From Chromobotia macracanthus (lineage: Eukaryota; Chordata; Actinopteri; Cypriniformes; Botiidae): a stretch of DNA of 64,000 bases. Positions 60,241-64,000 of this stretch are shown here, piece after piece. The notes beneath the pieces are model-generated. The model did not search any database, had not been told where the DNA came from, and saw only the letters and a list, made by a program, of their open reading frames with translations. The stretch spans positions 2,218,501 to 2,282,500 of the forward strand of contig JAZGTH010000063.1 of NCBI GenBank assembly GCA_036877525.1, in the 5' to 3' direction. Positions within the stretch are counted from its first letter, which is position 1. Each line of letters opens with the position of its first letter. A program made the translations under genes and the position numbers.

Positions 60241-61344
60241 TTCAGAGCTTGTGCATCTTATTTCAACACAGATTTTGTGATATCGTCACAATGTTATGCA
60301 AGGTTTTCAAAGAGACTGTTTTTGAAGGATAACACATTTTCTACAGGTTGGGAGTATTTGGGGACAGAAAACCCACAGACCTGTGTGTAAACAAACACAA
60401 AAAAACACTGCGCTGTTGAGAAAAGAGCGTTTCTTAAAGGTGAAGTCAAAAAAGGACCATTCTGAGAGTCAGAGAGAGGGTGGAAAATAGTTATGAAAGA
60501 TCAAATATGACAGATTTTGGCACAAAAACATTAACAAACAATATTACATGACCTCAGGGGAAAAAAGGATATAACCACTTAAAAGGCTTTTCTCATCACA
60601 GACCAAATCTGACGTAGTTATTAACAACCTTGAGAAGACTCTTGGGAAGTTAACAAACTTCTTACTGTATTTAAGATCTGAGTTTTGGATCTTTGGCTGT
60701 TCTGTCACCATTGTGTTCTGTACATGTCGCTAAGAGCCAGGTTAGTTAGCGATCAGTACATTAAAGCCTATGGGATCTTCTAAGACCTTCACAGCATTGC
60801 TTTTCTCCCCCAAGAGACCTTATGTAAACACCAGCTGACAGAAACCTCTCCAAAAACAGAGCTTGACTTTGCCCATTTGTTAGTCTGGCCCTTTTCTGGT
60901 TATTAGGAGGTTAATATTCAAACCTGGGAAAAATAAGGCAAAACAAGGTTACTTGCTGTTGTACGTATAAAATGTCATGAAAAGAGCTTTGTACATTAAC
61001 TCTAAACCTGAGTGTTCTCGGTGTGAAGAGATGGAAGCTGTGTGAGGAGCTGAGAGGCTGTGAAAGTGGCAGGTCTTTCAATCATTGACAACAGGAATGT
61101 CTTTATAAAACCGCGCTCTGGTTGTCCGAGCTCCACAGTTCAGTGTGTTTCTCACCTGACCAGTGAATTCTTGGCTGAGCAAACATGCATCGCGTTTTCT
61201 CACTGTGGAAACACTTTGCACTTTAGTCGAGGTGCTACATCTCACACGCTTCCATGTCTTAATTAGAGCTCTGCAAATCAAGAGAATGGCCAGTTTTTAC
61301 AGATTCACTCTCATACCATGTGACTGAATGATTGTGTGTTAATT

Positions 61345-61455
61345 TTGTGATGGGAATATATGTATATATATATTTTTAAGTATATGACATTATGTATATG
61401 TACATCACATGTATATATGTATTATATATAGTATATGGTGTGTATGTACATATAT
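61345..61455. repeat. TATATG-rich microsatellite
   Basis: Alternating TA and TATG words with short interruptions (ATATATGTATATATATATTT). It directly flanks the MITE at 61456. Confidence 0.75.
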
Positions 61456-61691
61456 ACACTGTAAAAAAACTTTAAAAATGCACTGTAAAAATGCACAAGT
61501 AATTTCAACTTACTCTTTGTAATCTTGACTGGTGTGGAGTTAAGGTAACTTTCAAAGAAATAGCTGAAAATTGCTTAATTTATTTTTTTAAGTTATACCA
61601 GTAAGAATTTAAAATATTAAGTTGAAATTACTTGTATAGCCAAGTTAATTAAACCTAAAAAATTAAGGCAGCAAAGTTTTTTTTACAGTGT
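61456..61691. mobile_element. Inverted-repeat MITE inside a TA-rich microsatellite
   Basis: Termini ACACTGTAAAAAAACTTT (left) and complement ACACTGTAAAAAAAACTTTG (right). A second inner inverted pair, CAAGTAATTTCAACTTA and its complement at TAAGTTGAAATTACTTG, extends the hairpin. The flanking 8-mers ACATATAT and ACATATAC nearly match, suggesting an 8-bp target duplication as in hAT elements. 236 bp, non-coding. Confidence 0.75.
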
Positions 61692-64000
61692 ACATATACA
61701 TTGTATTGTCCACAGTGTGTACAATAGAAATCTTGAAAAATGATTAATGTATCCAAAACTCTTTTGTGCAGCCTCATTTTCTAAGACTTGTGTTTGGAAA
61801 GATTCTTCACTGTCTCAGCTGATGGATTGTTCATTCTGAGTTTTGCAGCTCTTTGCTTTCAGGCAGTGATTGTACATCAGAGAATAGACACTCGTGTTTG
61901 TCTCCAGCTTCATGTGTTTGATCAGGGCTGGTGACTGGAATGCTGTCAGTCAGAACCGCTGTGTCATTCCCCTGTGATCCATTCAGCCTGACCCGTGAGT
62001 TTCTGACCCATGAATCTGTAGCTCTTCCAGGTGTCCTGTAGAAACACACAGGTTAAAAAAAGGCCAGCTTTCAGTTCACACTTGCCCATCTAAACCTTCC
62101 AAAATAAGACATTGAATAGCTTATTTATAAAAATGCTGTGGCGTTTTGAAAGTTTTGAGCATTGTTTTTTTGAGAGAATATGTTCCATTGTTCATTTTCC
62201 TGTTGGCACGCATAGGAAAGTGTGAATAAGTCATTAAAACATGAGTCATGCATTATAGATTTGATTCTGAAGTTACTTATCACAGGAATGAACATCCACA
62301 AAGCTCATTCTTATATTTATTCTATTATTTGCTGTATTTTATGTATGAACTGCTGCTTGCAAACTGTTAGGCGGGAAGTTTTGACATGTTCGTTTTATAG
62401 CATATTCAATAAGCTTATTTTTCCTATTGACCCTTATAAATCTGTATTAAGAGGAAATGTCTGCAACTTTGGATTAACCAGTGAGATCACCACAGTAACC
62501 AACATACGAACAAATACAATGTGAAGTTCACTTATGGCCGCCCACGACTCCAAACAACAAGAGTTTTGCAATATCCAGAGCACTGAAGTCCTTTATGAAA
62601 TCTCAGTTGACATTATAGCGAGCAGTCCACCTGTGCTGCTGATATCTGAACCACATCTGAGAGAGCGTAGCATTAACTGACCTTTATCAAAATCTTAAAG
62701 ATATTTTTAAAGATAAAGATATTTGTGTTATGTGAAAGCTGCAGTCAGTGTGTGAGCGACTGACTGAATCGCTGTATAAATGTGATAGAACGACGAATCA
62801 AGAGTTGAGCGTGAGGACTTCCTGATGGACTTCTGTAGAATCTGACTGTTTTCACATTCATTTTTATTTAGACTTTACAACATATTTAGATTTTTATTTG
62901 ATGCTTTACAGCTTTCCATTCCAAGTGTTGTGAATGATGAGAGGTGTTTATTTACTGTATTACAAAATGAAAGTATCGTTCAAGTGATACAGAGGATGAT
63001 AAACTATTTTTATGTTCTGATAAGGAAGCCAAGTTCACATTGATATGAGTCCTGTCTTGATAAGACAGGTTATATAATTTCTCCTACAGTCTTGTGCAAT
63101 GTACATTTTTGATTTAAGTTTTTAAATATTACATTATTAATTATATGTCACATTTCAAGGGTGTGTGATTGGGTGGTTTCCAGGTTGTTGCAAATGCTCA
63201 GAACATTGCTGTGCAGTTGATATGATGATCGGGCTGGTTTCTAGGGCATTGCTAAGTGGTTGCCAGGGTGTTCTAGCTGGTTGTTATGTCAAGAGAGCCC
63301 ATCCCCAGCTCTCTAGTCACTAGGTACAGTTCAGAATCCCTTTACACTGTGGAATTTACTTGCCTGTTATTATAGAACAAGTATAGTTAGTTTAATCCAT
63401 TTTTGACCTCTTCAAATGAGACTACATTCACTTTCATAGTCTAGAACGTAATCTGCATGGCCCTTGACTTTAAACGTAACTGCTGTGCTGTGATAAACCT
63501 GGCATCACTGATTAGTTGGTTGACAAATGATCATTTAGTTAGCGCTGATAATTTGTCAGTGCAGCATTGTTCAGTTCAGATAGTAGCTCTGCCTGGCTGT
63601 CAGTCTAATGAAGAAAACTTGATTAGCCTAGGAAGTAAATACCCTCCTATGGTTTGTTCCCTGACCTGTCTTCTTTTGAGAGGGTTTGAGGGAAGCCTTA
63701 CACTCCATGGCCCCGACCATATATTTTTTTTCAAAGGCAGCCCTCTGTCACCTGACTGCTGGACTTTAGTGTTGCAATGCGTGTTGTTATATTGCCGTTT
63801 TCCTTTCAGCAGCCCTTAACTCAGTCCTGATAGGAGCTAACTAGCCTTTCATCCACCCACACGCCAACCAAGCGGCTTTCGTCTTTGTTCTTCAAGGTTC
63901 TTTTCAGTCCGAGGCACAAGTGACTTGGCATAACGTCTCCTCCCAAAGATCGTATAATCCCCAAAGTGACTAAAAGAATTTGACTCATTACTTAACAATC
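61692..64000. other. Gene-free end of window
   Basis: A GGTTGCTA-type repeat occupies about 63175-63290. No coding gene, RNA gene or transposon with clear ends was recognised elsewhere. Open frames at 63457-63819 and 62222-62524 show no known domain. Confidence 0.45.
63175..63290. repeat. GGTTGCTA-type dispersed repeat
   Basis: CATTGCTAAGTGGTTGCCAG and GGTGTTCTAGCTGGTTG words with further degenerate units to the left. The longest copy of this family in the window. Confidence 0.55.

Overview
The window looks like cypriniform (carp/zebrafish-type) teleost nuclear DNA. It carries three intron-rich vertebrate genes with GT-AG introns, many fish-type tRNA-derived SINEs and small inverted-repeat elements, and several long minisatellites. 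I found no bacterial or viral genes. Gene identities come from translating the exons and comparing them with protein families I know; no database search was run.

Layout. (1) 1-1985: downstream flank of dhcr7, mostly dispersed repeats. (2) 1986-6820, minus strand: dhcr7 (7-dehydrocholesterol reductase), seven coding exons, 478 aa, plus a probable untranslated first exon ending at 7415. A 27-bp minisatellite of about 50 copies fills the intron after its first coding exon. (3) 7416-8155: short divergent promoter interval. (4) 8156-15310, plus strand: nadsyn1 (glutamine-dependent NAD+ synthetase), 21 coding exons, 698 aa, one GC-AG intron. (5) 16421-26759, plus strand: tpcn2 (two-pore channel 2), 25 coding exons, 763 aa. 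Three tandem arrays sit directly on its exon ends: a 50-bp unit that copies the exon 19 splice acceptor, an 11-bp unit that supplies the pyrimidine tract of exon 24, and a 40-bp unit that begins in the last codons and runs into the 3' UTR, where a Tc1/mariner-like element later inserted. (6) 26760-64000: about 37 kb with no coding gene I can support. It holds a 970-bp pure CT tract, one CpG-rich block, several GC-rich low-repeat blocks that could be regulatory, a 24-bp minisatellite of about 54 copies, SINEs and MITEs.

The genes do not form a pathway operon. dhcr7 makes cholesterol from 7-dehydrocholesterol in the ER, nadsyn1 makes NAD+ in the cytosol, and tpcn2 is an endolysosomal cation channel. 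dhcr7 and nadsyn1 are head to head, as in mammals, and probably share a promoter region. In human, TPCN2 lies near CCND1 on 11q13, so the long gene-free stretch may be regulatory territory for a neighbour such as ccnd1 beyond the window; this is inference.

The most unusual feature is the repeated placement of tandem repeats on exon-intron boundaries, above all the five-copy splice-acceptor array in tpcn2 intron 18. I found no evidence of a wholly new gene system.
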